A DNA stretch of 64,000 nt from Pseudomonas sp. MRSN 12121 (GCF_000931465.1 NZ_CP010892.1:2689388-2753387), one strand, 5' to 3'. Shown: positions 45,586 through 56,296, numbered from the stretch's first letter. Notes: generated by a model not told the origin, from the sequence alone. Numbers and translations: made by a program.

Positions 45586-46834
45586 GTTCTACGACGTGGT
45601 CATCGCTGGCGGCGGTGTGATTGGCGCCTCCTGTGCCTACCAGCTGTCCAAGCGCAAGAACCTGCGGGTGGCGCTGATCGACGCCAAGCGTCCGGGCAAC
45701 GCGACCCGGGCCTCGGCGGGCGGCCTGTGGGCCATCGGCGAGTCGGTGGGGCTGGGCTGCGGGGTGATCTTCTTTCGCATGATGTCGGCCCGCAACAAGC
45801 GCCAGGCCAACGGTGCGGCGGTGCAGGTGGATGCCAGCACGCCGCATATCCTGCCGCAGTCTTTCTTCGACTTCGCCCTGCAATCCAACGCCCTCTACCC
45901 GCAGCTGCACCAGGAGCTGCGCGAGCGCCATGGCATGGACTTCAAGTTCGAGCGCACCGGGCTGAAGTTCGTGATCTACGACGACGAGGACCGGCTGTAC
46001 GCCGAGCACATCGTGGCCTGCATTCCACACTTGGCGGACCAGGTGCGCTGGCTCGACCAGGCGGCGTTGCGCGCGGCCGAGCCGAACGTCAGCCACGACG
46101 CCCAGGGCGCCCTGGAATTCCTCTGCGACCACCAGGTCAACCCGTTCCGCCTGGCCGATGCATACACCGAAGGCGCGCGGCAGAACGGCGTGGACATGTA
46201 CTTCAACACCAACGTCACCGGCGTGCTGCACCAGGGCAACCGGGTCAGCGGGGTGCAGACCGCGGAAGCCGGGCTCTTCCACTGCGACACCCTGATCAAC
46301 GCCGCCGGCGCCTGGGCCGCCGAACTGAGCCTGCAGGCCACGGGCGCGAGCATTCCGGTGAAGCCGGTCAAGGGCCAGATCCTGCTCACCGAGCGCATGC
46401 CCAAGCTGCTCAACGGCTGCCTGACCACCAGCGATTGCTACATGGCGCAGAAGGACAACGGCGAGATCCTGATCGGCAGCACCACCGAGGACAAGGGCTT
46501 CGACATCAGCACCACCTACCGGGAAATCCAGGGCCTGGTGCAGGGCGCGGTGCGCTGCGTGCCGGAGCTCGAACAGGTCAACCTCAAGCGCTGCTGGGCC
46601 GGCCTGCGCCCGGGCTCGCCGGACGAACTGCCGATCCTCGGGCCGATGTGCGGGGTGGAAGGCTACCTCAACGCCTGCGGGCATTTCCGCACCGGCATCC
46701 TGACCTCGGCGATCACCGGCGTGCTGCTGGACCGCCTGGTCAACGACGAGCCGCTGCCGCTGGACATCACCCCGTTCCTCGCCGACCGTTTCGGCTTGCA
46801 GGCGGTGGCGCCGTTGCAGGTGGCGCTGGCCTAA
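45578..46834 (+). CDS. hcnC: Hydrogen cyanide synthase subunit HcnC
   Basis: 418 aa FAD-dependent amine oxidase-type (DAO) subunit thought to attack glycine. FAD motif DVVIAGGGVIGASCAYQLS; RASAGGLWAIGESVGLGCGV is typical of HcnC; the end has RCWAGLRPGSPDELPILGP and GHFRTGILTSAITG. The start overlaps the end of hcnB. The operon ends in a family B REP. No cyanide-insensitive oxidase or rhodanese gene is adjacent. Confidence 0.95.
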   Translation: MSKFYDVVIAGGGVIGASCAYQLSKRKNLRVALIDAKRPGNATRASAGGLWAIGESVGLGCGVIFFRMMSARNKRQANGAAVQVDASTPHILPQSFFDFALQSNALYPQLHQELRERHGMDFKFERTGLKFVIYDDEDRLYAEHIVACIPHLADQVRWLDQAALRAAEPNVSHDAQGALEFLCDHQVNPFRLADAYTEGARQNGVDMYFNTNVTGVLHQGNRVSGVQTAEAGLFHCDTLINAAGAWAAELSLQATGASIPVKPVKGQILLTERMPKLLNGCLTTSDCYMAQKDNGEILIGSTTEDKGFDISTTYREIQGLVQGAVRCVPELEQVNLKRCWAGLRPGSPDELPILGPMCGVEGYLNACGHFRTGILTSAITGVLLDRLVNDEPLPLDITPFLADRFGLQAVAPLQVALA

Positions 46835-46840
46835 GTTTTT

Positions 46841-46907
46841 TTCGCCAGCAAGCTCGCTCCTGCGGGGCATACCACAGGCCCTTGTAGGAGCGAGGCTTGC
46901 CCGCGAT
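46841..46907. repeat. REP pair, family B
   Basis: TCGCCAGCAAGCTCGCTCCT at 46842 faces GTAGGAGCGAGGCTTGCCCG at 46884; the left arm is degenerate. It lies between hcnC and the convergent GST gene. Confidence 0.75.
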
Positions 46908-46944
46908 CAACAATCACGCGGTGTCCCTGAAACACCGCGTGGCC

Positions 46945-47550
46945 TCAAACCAACGGCGTACTGACAAACAGCTCCAACCCTTCGGCGTACTGCGCGAACG
47001 CCTTGACCCGGGAATACCGCGCAGCCTCCAGATGCTCGGCCACCACCAGCTGGGTAAAGCTCCAGGCCACGGCCAGGCTGATGCCGGCCTGATCGATGCC
47101 GCCGTCGGTGGCCAGCGGGCGCTTCTCCAGTTCCTTTTCCAGCTCGCCATAGGCCGCCGCCAGTTGCCCGCGAACCCGCTCCAGCCACGGCTCGTGCTGT
47201 TTCTCCGCGGGGCGCAGCTGGTACTCGTAGTAGATCTGCACCGACTTCTCGCACGCCGCCAGGGCCAGGCCGATCAACCGCAGGTCGCGGGCCCGCGCCT
47301 GGGGCGCCGCCGGCAACAGGCTGCGGCCGGCCAGGGCCTCCAAGTAGTCGATGATCAGGCTCGAATCCATCAGCACCGTGCCGTCGTCGCAGACCAGGGT
47401 CGGCGCCTTGACCACCGGGTTGACCTGCTGGAACTGCTCGAAGGTGCGAAACACCGACAGCGCCTCATGCTCGAACGGAATTTCCAGGCGCTTGAGGGTC
47501 AGGGCGACGCGGCGTACGTAGGGCGAGTCGAGCATGCCGATGAGTTTCAT
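46945..47550 (-). CDS. Glutathione S-transferase family protein
   Basis: 201 aa. Thioredoxin-like N-terminal domain MKLIGMLDSPYVRRVALTLK (the SPYVRR site binds glutathione; Ser 9 is the probable catalytic residue), PVVKAPTLVCDDGTVLMDSSLIIDYLE gives the cis-Pro loop and glutathione-contacting DS, and an alpha-helical C-terminal domain follows. Start ATG 47550; the longer frame lacks similarity. Monocistronic. Substrate unknown. Confidence 0.9.
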   Translation of the reverse strand: MKLIGMLDSPYVRRVALTLKRLEIPFEHEALSVFRTFEQFQQVNPVVKAPTLVCDDGTVLMDSSLIIDYLEALAGRSLLPAAPQARARDLRLIGLALAACEKSVQIYYEYQLRPAEKQHEPWLERVRGQLAAAYGELEKELEKRPLATDGGIDQAGISLAVAWSFTQLVVAEHLEAARYSRVKAFAQYAEGLELFVSTPLV

Positions 47551-47638
47551 TGAGCATTTCCTTGTAGGGGCTGAGCGGGCAGCGATAACTGTAGCGGCAA
47601 GGTCCGGGCTTGCCCATAAGCCTCTCTTCCGAGGAAAA

Positions 47639-47671
47639 GAAAAACCCAGCATGGACCGGGCTCTTCTTTAA
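47639..47671 (-). terminator. Rho-independent terminator of the immunity gene
   Basis: Read on the minus strand, AGCCCGGTCCATGCTGGGTT forms a short G-C hairpin followed by TTTTTCTTTT. It starts 13 bp after the stop of the 90 aa gene. Confidence 0.6.
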
Positions 47672-47683
47672 GGGCGTAACGCT

Positions 47684-47956
47684 TTATTTAAAGATGTATT
47701 TATTTTGCGCGATGAACTCCGGGGTCTTCCACATTGGGCCTTTTCTTAAAGCTCCATCGGTGTGCTTGATTAATCCCTCGGCAATCATTGTGTCAACCAG
47801 TTTTAAAAGTTCGATATTGCTTGAAATGTTAACCCAGTCATTCCTGTTATAGAGTCCATCCAGCCTTGGATAAGAAATACCATTTTCACCTCCGGTCAGA
47901 AAAAGAAGGACATCTCTAGGAGTCTCTGAACTTATAATTGTGCTGATGGTGCTCAT
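47684..47956 (-). CDS. Predicted bacteriocin immunity protein (intact)
   Basis: 90 aa, lower GC than neighbours. No signal or membrane segment; helices in NIELLKLVDTMIAEGLIKHTD and an end WKTPEFIAQNKYIFK. I do not recognise the family directly. Its ATG overlaps, as ATGA, the in-frame stop of the decayed pyocin-like gene upstream, the usual toxin-immunity arrangement, so immunity to that toxin class is inferred. It has its own terminator. Retention without a working toxin would leave protection against siblings carrying the bacteriocin. Confidence 0.65.
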   Translation of the reverse strand: MSTISTIISSETPRDVLLFLTGGENGISYPRLDGLYNRNDWVNISSNIELLKLVDTMIAEGLIKHTDGALRKGPMWKTPEFIAQNKYIFK

Positions 47957-48599
47957 TTATGTTCCCTCTCAACTTGTGTGTTGTCAGCCTCTATTGCTTC
48001 GGGCGTGTAGAGTAAGTTAAAGGCATCTTTCAATTTGTAGTCCTCTAACGTCGCCGTATGGGTGTTATTCCAAATAGCTCCGCCATTATTTTGTTCGCAT
48101 CTGATGGTGGAAACCTACTAGTATGCAATTTGACGAGGCTAATCCCATTCTGAGTTACTGTCACTATTGTCCAGTCCAGGTTTTGGATAGGGCCTCCTGC
48201 CTTTTCGGGGTTATATATCCGATCACTGAATATTCCTTTGGTTGTTGCTCTTTTGTATGGACTATTGAATACGACATAAATTGGTGGGAGGCCCGAATCT
48301 GCTGGGTAAACGTAAATGGCGTCCCGGATATCCATCTGATCAATTGCCGGCAGGGGCACGGCCTTGATCTCAAGCGGTGTCAGCGTAACGCCTGTGTAGA
48401 CCGGCACCTGTACCGGTGTACCGGCTATGCCGGGGTGGCCGTCGAATTGTTAGCGGGTACGGTAATCGGAAAGAAGGGTAGTAGGCGGGGTATCAGCTGT
48501 GGTGAAGGCAATCGGCAGATATCGATGGACCGTCTTTCGAGATTCATAGGTTCCAGTACGTTCGAATCCAGAATCCAGAAGAACAACGTGTAGGGGAGG
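47953..48599 (-). pseudogene. Remnant of an S-type pyocin/colicin-like nuclease bacteriocin
   Basis: Translation in one frame from 48599 gives RYLPIAFTTADTPPTTLLSDYRTR-like sequence (given in part), an in-frame TAA near 48455, then DGHPGIAGTPVQVPVYTGV, TLTPLEI, DAIYVYPADSGLPPIYVVF, the Pyocin_S-domain signature, followed by AGGPIQNLDWTIVTVTQNG and LVKLHTSRFPPSDANKIM. After this about 50 residues usual in the nuclease domain are missing and the frame shifts; GAIWNNTHTATLEDYKLKD and FNLLYTPEAIEAD then run to a TGA at 47953. The N-terminal receptor and translocation parts are absent. The gene is thus truncated, stopped, deleted and frameshifted. Domain assignment is from memory of pyocin tails. 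Confidence 0.75.
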
Positions 48600-48602
48600 G
48601 AA

Positions 48603-48623
48603 GGCGAGTGCCCCGCACTCGCC
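48603..48623. terminator. Stem-loop after the RpiR-type regulator gene
   Basis: Perfect 9-base arms GGCGAGTGC / GCACTCGCC with a CCC loop, ten bases past the regulator's stop. There is no clear T-run, so termination strength is uncertain. Confidence 0.5.
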
Positions 48624-48632
48624 ATTCCCCGG

Positions 48633-49553
48633 CTAGTCCTCGAACCCTGCCTGTTCATGCATCTCGTCGACCTTCAGTTCCAGGCGGTAGGCCACGGCGA
48701 TGAACAGCGCCTGGCACAGGCACAGGGTGGCGCTCAGGGAGCGGAAGGCGAAGGAGCTGCCTTCGTTGACCAGCAGCACCGTGTTGGCGCGCTTGGCCAG
48801 GGGCGACAGGGTGCTGTCGGTGATGATCAGGGTCTTGGCCTGGTGGTGCTGGGCGATGCGCAGGCAGTGCTGGGTCTCCTTGGCGTAGGGGGTGAAGCTG
48901 ATGGCGATCACCAGGTCGTTGGGGCGGATGCTGCGCATCTGCTCGCGGTAGCTGCCGCCCAGGCCCGAGACCAGGTGGATGCGCTTGTTGGTGTGCTGCA
49001 GGTTGTACACCAGGTAGTCGGCCACGGCGAACGAGCGGCGCACGCCGACCACGTAGATGTTGTCGGCGTTGACCACCAGGTCCACGGCCCGGTCGAACGC
49101 CGTGTCGTCCAGTTCCAGGCCCAGGCGCTCGATGCCCGACAGGGTGGCATTGATGCATTCGCGCGCCAGGTCGCCGCCGCTGGCCTTCTGCGACTTGTTG
49201 GCGATCATGCTGCGGATGCGCTGCTGGTAGTTCTGAACCGGGGTGGTCTTGTGGGTGTAGGCCTCGCGGAACAGCGCCTGCATTTCGCTGAAGCCACTGA
49301 AGCCGAAGCGCTGGGAAAAGCGCACGATGGCCGACGGGTGCACCTCGCATTCGCGGGCGATGTCGCTGATGCGGTCGACCATGATCCGGTCGCTCTGCTG
49401 GCTCATGTAGCTGGCGATGCGCTTGAGCTGGCGCGGCAGGCTTTCGTATTCCTGGGTGATCAGCTGCAGCAGGCGCTCGGCGTTGACCGGGGGGCTGGCG
49501 AGGTCGCTGTCTGGCAGGTTCTCGTTCATGGCCGGCTGATCGGTGCGGGACAT
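48633..49553 (-). CDS. iolR: RpiR/MurR-family regulator of inositol catabolism (IolR-like)
   Basis: 306 aa. The N-terminal helix-turn-helix of the RpiR type (RISDIARECEVHPSAIVRFSQRFGFSGFSEMQ, in part) is followed by a SIS sugar-phosphate binding domain (VVGVRRSFAVADYLVYNL, GSYREQMRSIRPNDLVIAISF). Start ATG 49553 behind AGAAGGATTGCC; the long upstream frame is a shadow of iolC. It is divergent from iolC and separated by paired GGAA-N6-TTCC-like sites, as for RpiR-type IolR repressors in Rhizobiales. The effector is probably an inositol-derived sugar phosphate. Confidence 0.88.
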   Translation of the reverse strand: MSRTDQPAMNENLPDSDLASPPVNAERLLQLITQEYESLPRQLKRIASYMSQQSDRIMVDRISDIARECEVHPSAIVRFSQRFGFSGFSEMQALFREAYTHKTTPVQNYQQRIRSMIANKSQKASGGDLARECINATLSGIERLGLELDDTAFDRAVDLVVNADNIYVVGVRRSFAVADYLVYNLQHTNKRIHLVSGLGGSYREQMRSIRPNDLVIAISFTPYAKETQHCLRIAQHHQAKTLIITDSTLSPLAKRANTVLLVNEGSSFAFRSLSATLCLCQALFIAVAYRLELKVDEMHEQAGFED

Positions 49554-49742
49554 AGGCAATCCTTCTGGCATGTGCTGTCTGGCTGTTACTGGACGGGAAC
49601 GGGCCTGTTCTTCCGTTCCCTGACAATAGGTGGGCTGTGCGCAGTCTACAGGGTCGGCGCGGGGAAAATCTTGAGACGCCGAGCCGCCGGCAGCCTGCTG
49701 AAACGATGCACGCTGCCTGGACCGGCCTTGAAAAAGTTTATT

Positions 49743-49785
49743 GGAAAAAATATTCCACGTAAAAAATTTATAGAAAAAATATTGA
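49743..49785. promoter_or_regulatory. Paired IolR-like operators before iolC
   Basis: GGAAAAAATATTCC at 49743-49756 (perfect GGAA-N6-TTCC) and AGAAAAAATATTGA at 49772-49785, centres 29 bp apart. They sit in an AT-rich 330 bp gap between the divergent regulator and iolC. The same pairing and spacing recurs before the ABC transporter genes. Confidence 0.65.
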
Positions 49786-49880
49786 TTGGTGCCGGTGAAC
49801 GTTTTAGTCTGCATCCACCAAGAGCGTTCGGCGCCTTCCTCGGTGCCACGCGCAGGCTGATAAAAATAACAGGAGCCAGC

Positions 49881-51818
49881 ATGGGCCAGACTCGTTTTGC
49901 CAGTGGGCGTCAATTGGATCTGATTTGCCTCGGACGCCTGGGCGTCGACCTTTACGCACAGCAGGTCGGGGCCCGGCTGGAAGATGTCACAAGCTTCGCC
50001 AAGTACCTGGGCGGCTCGTCCGCCAACATCGCCTTCGGCACCGCGCGCCTGGGCCTGCGCTCGGCGATGCTGAGCCGGGTCGGCGACGATCACATGGGGC
50101 GTTTCCTGGTGGAGTCCCTGGCCCGCGAAGGCTGCGACGTCAGCGCGATCAAGGTCGACCCGCAACGCCTGACCGCCCTGGTTTTGCTCGGGCTCAAGGA
50201 CCGCGAAACCTTCCCCCTGGTGTTCTACCGCGAGAACTGCGCCGACATGGCGCTGCGCGCCGAAGACATCAGCGAAGCCTTTATCGCCTCGAGCAAGGCG
50301 CTGCTGATCACCGGCACCCATTTCTCCACCGACGGCGTGTACCAGGCCAGCCTGCAGGCCCTGGAGTACGCCGAGCGGCACAACGTCCGGCGGGTGCTCG
50401 ACATCGACTACCGCCCGGTGCTCTGGGGCCTGGCGGGCAAGGCCGACGGCGAGACCCGGTTTGTCGCCGACCGCAACGTCAGCCAGCATGTGCAGAAGAT
50501 CCTGCCGCGCTTCGACCTGATCGTCGGCACCGAAGAAGAATTCCTCATCGCCGGCGGCAGCCAGGACCTGCTCGGCGCCTTGCGCCGGGTGCGCGAGCTG
50601 ACTGCCGCGACCCTGGTGGTCAAGCTCGGCCCCCAGGGCTGCACGGTGATCCACGGGGCGATTCCGGCGCGCCTGGAAGAGGGCGCCATCTACCCGGGAG
50701 TGCGGGTCGAAGTGCTCAACGTGCTGGGGGCGGGCGATGCGTTCATGTCCGGGTTTCTCAGGGGCTGGCTGGAGGAGGCCAGCGACGAGCGCTGCTGCCA
50801 GCTGGCCAATGCCTGCGGTGGCCTGGTGGTGTCGCGCCATGCCTGTGCGCCGGCGATGCCGACCCGCGCCGAACTGGATTATCTGTTCAACAGCCCGGTG
50901 CCGATCACCCGGCCGGACCAGGACGCGACCCTGCAGCGCCTGCATCAGGTCAGCGTGCCGCGCAAGACCTGGAAGCAGCTGTTCATCTTCGCCTTCGACC
51001 ATCGCGGGCAGTTGGTGGAACTGGCGCAGAAGGGCGGGCGCGAGCTCAAGGCCATCGGCCAGCTCAAGCAGCTGTTCATCCAGGCGGTGGAGCGGGTCGA
51101 GGCCGATTTGCGTGAGCAGGGCATCGCCGCCGACGTCGGCCTGCTGGCCGACCAGCGTTTCGGCCAGGACTCGCTGAACGCCGCCACCGGCCGCGGCTGG
51201 TGGGTGGCGCGGCCGGTGGAGGTGCAGGGCTCGCGGCCGCTGGCCTTCGAGCATGGGCGCTCGATCGGCAGCAACCTGATCGCCTGGCCCCAGGAACAGA
51301 TCATCAAGTGCCTGGTGCAGTACCACCCCGACGACGAACCGCTGCTGCGCCTGGAACAGGAAGCGCAGCTCAAGGGCCTGTACCAGGCGTCCCAGGCCAG
51401 CGGCCATGAGCTGCTGCTGGAAGTCATTCCGCCCAAGGACCTGCCCGGCGCGCACCCGGACGTGCTCTATCGCGCCCTCAAGCGCCTGTACAACCTGGGC
51501 ATCTATCCGGCCTGGTGGAAGATCGAGACGCAGAGCGCCGAAGACTGGAAGCGGCTGGATGAGTTGATCGAGGCGCGTGACCCCTATTGCCGCGGCGTGG
51601 TGCTGCTGGGCCTCAACGCCCCGGCGGCAGCCCTGGCCGAGGGTTTCCGCCAGGCCGCCGACAGCCGCACCTGCCGCGGCTTCGCCGTGGGCCGCACGAT
51701 CTTCCACGAACCGAGCCGCGCCTGGCTGGCCAGCGAGATCGACGACGAAACCCTGATCCGCCGGGTGCAGGCGACCTTCGTCGAGCTGATCGACGCCTGG
51801 CGCGCCGCGCGTGGCTGA
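49881..51818 (+). CDS. iolC: Bifunctional 5-dehydro-2-deoxygluconokinase with C-terminal DUF2090 domain
   Basis: 645 aa. Residues about 10-325 are a PfkB/ribokinase domain (YLGGSSANIAFGTARLG, and the anion-hole NVLGAGDAFMSGFLRG) that phosphorylates 2-deoxy-5-keto-gluconate. Residues about 340-640 form a DUF2090 domain (FIFAFDHRGQLVELA, GLLADQRFG, WWKIETQ), an aldolase-like TIM-barrel region that may perform the next, IolJ-type, cleavage. No separate iolJ is seen in the window. ATG 49881 follows AGGAG. First gene of the iol operon. Confidence 0.92.
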   Translation: MGQTRFASGRQLDLICLGRLGVDLYAQQVGARLEDVTSFAKYLGGSSANIAFGTARLGLRSAMLSRVGDDHMGRFLVESLAREGCDVSAIKVDPQRLTALVLLGLKDRETFPLVFYRENCADMALRAEDISEAFIASSKALLITGTHFSTDGVYQASLQALEYAERHNVRRVLDIDYRPVLWGLAGKADGETRFVADRNVSQHVQKILPRFDLIVGTEEEFLIAGGSQDLLGALRRVRELTAATLVVKLGPQGCTVIHGAIPARLEEGAIYPGVRVEVLNVLGAGDAFMSGFLRGWLEEASDERCCQLANACGGLVVSRHACAPAMPTRAELDYLFNSPVPITRPDQDATLQRLHQVSVPRKTWKQLFIFAFDHRGQLVELAQKGGRELKAIGQLKQLFIQAVERVEADLREQGIAADVGLLADQRFGQDSLNAATGRGWWVARPVEVQGSRPLAFEHGRSIGSNLIAWPQEQIIKCLVQYHPDDEPLLRLEQEAQLKGLYQASQASGHELLLEVIPPKDLPGAHPDVLYRALKRLYNLGIYPAWWKIETQSAEDWKRLDELIEARDPYCRGVVLLGLNAPAAALAEGFRQAADSRTCRGFAVGRTIFHEPSRAWLASEIDDETLIRRVQATFVELIDAWRAARG

Positions 51819-51886
51819 TCCCGAACACAAAACCCGAACGTAAACCCGAACGCAAAACCGAATCTGAAACGTGAACGCAAAACCCT

Positions 51887-52024
51887 GTAGCCGCTGCCGA
51901 GCCCCGGCGAGGCTGCGATCGAGCGCGTAGCGCTCGCAAAACCTGCCAACGCGTTTTGCCAGGTACATCGCCGGCGGCGGCTTCGCCACCGATCGCAGCC
52001 TCACCGAGGCTCGGCAGCGGCTAC
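51887..52024. repeat. REPIN, family A, inside the iol operon
   Basis: Full hairpin with outer GTAGCCGCTGCCGAGC / GCTCGGCAGCGGCTAC arms in the 290 bp between iolC and iolE. It is preceded by loose AAACCCGAACG-like repeats (about 51828-51884). It could attenuate or stabilise the downstream transcript. Confidence 0.85.
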
Positions 52025-52104
52025 AGGGGCTACGTCGATTACAGCGGCGGGGCTAGCGGGTGGGAATTTTCAGAACTGGTTGGAAAACAATAAAAGGTGC
52101 AGCC

Positions 52105-52998
52105 ATGCCCGCAATCCGAATTGGCATCAACCCGATTTCCTGGAGCAACGACGACCTGCCGTCCCTGGGGGGCGAAACGCCCTTGAGCACGGCGCTCAGT
52201 GAAGGCCAGGAGATCGGCTACGAAGGTTTCGAACTCAACGGCAAGTTCCCCAAGGACGCCAAGGGCGTGGGCGACGTGCTGCGGCCTTATGGCCTGGCGC
52301 TGGTCTCGGGCTGGTATTCCAGCCAACTGGCGCGGCGCTCGGTGGCCGAGGAGATCGACGCCATCGCCAGCCATGTCCAGCTGCTGGCGCAGAACGGCGC
52401 CAAGGTCCTGGTCTACGGCGAGGTCGCCGACTCGATCCAGGGCCAGCGCATTCCCCTGGTGGAGCGCCCGCGCTTTCACAGCCAGCAGGCCTGGCAGGCG
52501 TACGCCGACAAGCTCACGGAACTGGCGCGCTTCACCCTGTCCCAGGGCGTGCGCCTGGCGTATCACCACCACATGGGCGCCTACGTCGAATCGCCGGCGG
52601 ACATCGACCAACTGATGCGCCTGACCGGCAGCGAAGTCGGCCTGCTGTTCGACTCGGGCCATTGCTACATGGGCGGCGGCGAACCCCTGGAAGTGCTGCG
52701 CAAGCACATCGACCGCATCTGCCACGTGCACTTCAAGGACGTGCGCAAGCCGGTGGTGCAACTGGCGCGCAACAACCTGTGGAGCTTTCCCGACTGCATC
52801 GTCAACGGCACCTTCACCGTGCCGGGGGACGGCGACATCGATTTCGCCGCGCTGCTGGACGAACTGCTGGCCGCCGGTTACCAGGGCTGGCTGGTGGTGG
52901 AAGCCGAGCAGGACCCGGCCGTGGCCCCCAGCTACCTCTACGCCAAGAAGGGGTATGAGACCTTGCGCGGGCTGCTCGATACGAGGACTGGACAATGA
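52105..52998 (+). CDS. iolE: Myo-inosose-2 dehydratase
   Basis: 297 aa TIM-barrel enzyme that dehydrates 2-keto-myo-inositol to the trione. Family motifs: IRIGINPISWSNDDLPSLGG, GYEGFELNGKFP, YHHHMGAYVESPADID, LLFDSGHCYMGGG, ICHVHFKDVR. Start ATG 52105 after AAAAGGTG; 15 upstream codons are not conserved. Overlaps iolB (ATGA). Confidence 0.93.
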   Translation: MPAIRIGINPISWSNDDLPSLGGETPLSTALSEGQEIGYEGFELNGKFPKDAKGVGDVLRPYGLALVSGWYSSQLARRSVAEEIDAIASHVQLLAQNGAKVLVYGEVADSIQGQRIPLVERPRFHSQQAWQAYADKLTELARFTLSQGVRLAYHHHMGAYVESPADIDQLMRLTGSEVGLLFDSGHCYMGGGEPLEVLRKHIDRICHVHFKDVRKPVVQLARNNLWSFPDCIVNGTFTVPGDGDIDFAALLDELLAAGYQGWLVVEAEQDPAVAPSYLYAKKGYETLRGLLDTRTGQ

Positions 52999-53804
52999 GC
53001 CTGCTGGTGAAAAGCGCGGCCAAGGGCCGGACCATGGTGCAGCTGGCTGAAGGCGCCCTGGAGTATGTGGGCTTCGCCGCCTACCGCCTGAGCCTGGGCG
53101 AAAAACTGCCGGTCGCTGCCGGCGACCGGGAGCTTTGCCTGGTGCTGCTCAGCGGCCGCATCGGCATCCAGGGCGAGGCGCCGGGGCAGGGCGGGTTCGC
53201 CTGGGACAACCTCGGCGACCGGCAATCGGTGTTCGAGGACAAATCGCCGTTCGCCGTCTACCTGCCGCCCGGCAGCCAGGCCCAGGTCACGGCGCTGAGC
53301 GATGTGCAGATCGCCGTCTGCGCCGCGCCCGGTTCTACCGCAAACGGCCTCGGCCCGCGGCTGATCCGTCCCGAAAACATGAAGCGCAGCGTGCGCGGCA
53401 AGGGCGCCAACACTCGCTATGTGTGCGACATCCTGCCGGACAGCGAGCCGGCGCATTCGCTGCTGGTGGTGGAGGTGCGCACGCCGTCCGGGCACTCCTC
53501 CAGCTACCCGCCGCACAAGCACGACACCGACGACCTGCCGCACCAGAGCTTTCTCGAAGAGACCTACTACCACCAGGTCAACCCGCCCCAGGGCTTCGTG
53601 TTCCAGCGGGTCTACACCGACGATCGCCGCATCGACCAGGCCATGGCCGTGGAGCACCACGACCTGGTGGTGGTGCCCAAGGGTTACCACCCGGTCAGCG
53701 TGCCCTACGGCTACGAATCCTATTACCTGAACGTCATGGCCGGGCCCAAGCGGGTCTGGCAGTTCCATAACGATCCGCAGCACAGCTGGCTGCTGGATCT
53801 CTGA
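52995..53804 (+). CDS. iolB: 5-deoxy-glucuronate isomerase
   Basis: 269 aa double cupin that converts 5-deoxy-glucuronate to 2-deoxy-5-keto-gluconate. Metal-binding motif SSYPPHKHDTDDLPHQSFLEE (in part: PPHKHDTD) and late YHPVSVPYGYESYYLNVMAG are family hallmarks. Translationally coupled to iolE. It supplies the substrate of IolC. Confidence 0.93.
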   Translation: MSLLVKSAAKGRTMVQLAEGALEYVGFAAYRLSLGEKLPVAAGDRELCLVLLSGRIGIQGEAPGQGGFAWDNLGDRQSVFEDKSPFAVYLPPGSQAQVTALSDVQIAVCAAPGSTANGLGPRLIRPENMKRSVRGKGANTRYVCDILPDSEPAHSLLVVEVRTPSGHSSSYPPHKHDTDDLPHQSFLEETYYHQVNPPQGFVFQRVYTDDRRIDQAMAVEHHDLVVVPKGYHPVSVPYGYESYYLNVMAGPKRVWQFHNDPQHSWLLDL

Positions 53805-53834
53805 GGTCCGACCTTCCCATGGAGAACAAGAATA

Positions 53835-55334
<1,500 letters not shown>

Positions 55335-55367
55335 CCCGCCGACCCGTTACCCAGGAGAACAAGAATA

Positions 55368-56189
55368 ATGAGCCAGCCCCTGCGTTTCGCCCTCAACCGC
55401 ATGGTTGCCCCGCGTTTGCCCCTGCCCGAATTCATCGAGCTGGCGGCGGCCTTGAAAGCCGATGCCATCGAGCTGCGCAACGACCTTGCCGGCGTGGAAA
55501 TCGAAGACGGCACGCCGCCGCAGCAGGTGCGCCAGTTGTGCGCGGCCCGGGGCATCCAGGTGCTGTCGATCAATGCGCTGTATCCCTTCGATGTGTGGAA
55601 CGACGAGCGTCGCGCCCAGGCCCTGAACCTCGCCGCCTATGCCCGCGACTGCGGCGCCCGGGGCCTGGTGATGTGCCCGCTCAACGATCGCGCCGACAGC
55701 CGCGACGCGGCCGAGCGCAACGCCGGCCTGCGCCTGGCGTTGAGCGAGCTGGCGCCGATCCTGCGCGAGCACGGGATCCTCGGTTTTATCGAGCCCCTGG
55801 GGTTCGCGGAATGCGCCCTGCGGCGCAAGCGCAAGGCGCTGGAGGCGATCCGTGCCTGCGGCGGGCTGGATGTGTTTCGCCTGGTGCACGACACCTTCCA
55901 CCATCACCTGGCCGGGGAGCAGGAGTTCTTCCCCGAGCTGACCGGGCTGGTGCATATCTCCGGGGTCGAGGAGCGCGAGGTGCCGCTGGCGAACATCCGC
56001 GACGGCCACCGGGTGCTGGTGGGCAAGGGCGACATCCTCGGCAACCGGACTCAGATCGAGACCCTGCTGGCGCGCGGCTACAGCGGCTACCTGTCGTTCG
56101 AGCCGTTCGCCGATAGCGTCCACGGGCTCGCGGACATCCGCCAGGCCCTCGGCGCCAGCATCGACCATCTCAAACACGCCCTGGCCTGA
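55368..56189 (+). CDS. iolI: TIM-barrel isomerase, 2-keto-myo-inositol isomerase type
   Basis: 273 aa sugar-phosphate isomerase/epimerase fold (AP endonuclease 2 family). Metal ligands are suggested by IELRNDLAGVEI, GFIEPLGF, LVHDTFHHHLAGE and VHISGVEER. It probably interconverts inosose isomers. It shares the AGGAGAACAAGAATA leader with iolA, so the ribosome site may have been copied. Other isomerase substrates are possible. Confidence 0.82.
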   Translation: MSQPLRFALNRMVAPRLPLPEFIELAAALKADAIELRNDLAGVEIEDGTPPQQVRQLCAARGIQVLSINALYPFDVWNDERRAQALNLAAYARDCGARGLVMCPLNDRADSRDAAERNAGLRLALSELAPILREHGILGFIEPLGFAECALRRKRKALEAIRACGGLDVFRLVHDTFHHHLAGEQEFFPELTGLVHISGVEEREVPLANIRDGHRVLVGKGDILGNRTQIETLLARGYSGYLSFEPFADSVHGLADIRQALGASIDHLKHALA

Positions 56190-56192
56190 TAC

Positions 56193-56296
56193 CTGTAGGA
56201 GCGAAGCTTGCTCGCGATGAATTCAGATGTACCGCGTTTCTCCAGGCAGATCGCGTCATCGTTAGCGTCCATCGCGAGCAAGCTTCGCTCCTACAG
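56193..56296. repeat. REP pair, family B, inside the iol operon
   Basis: GTAGGAGCGAAGCTTGCTCG at 56195 and the inverse CGAGCAAGCTTCGCTCCTAC at 56275, between iolI and iolD. Confidence 0.85.

Noticed and set aside
49554..52004. A very long N-terminal extension of the RpiR-type regulator
   Set aside because: It is antisense to iolC and crosses the divergent promoter; ATG 49553 has a good ribosome site and the usual length.
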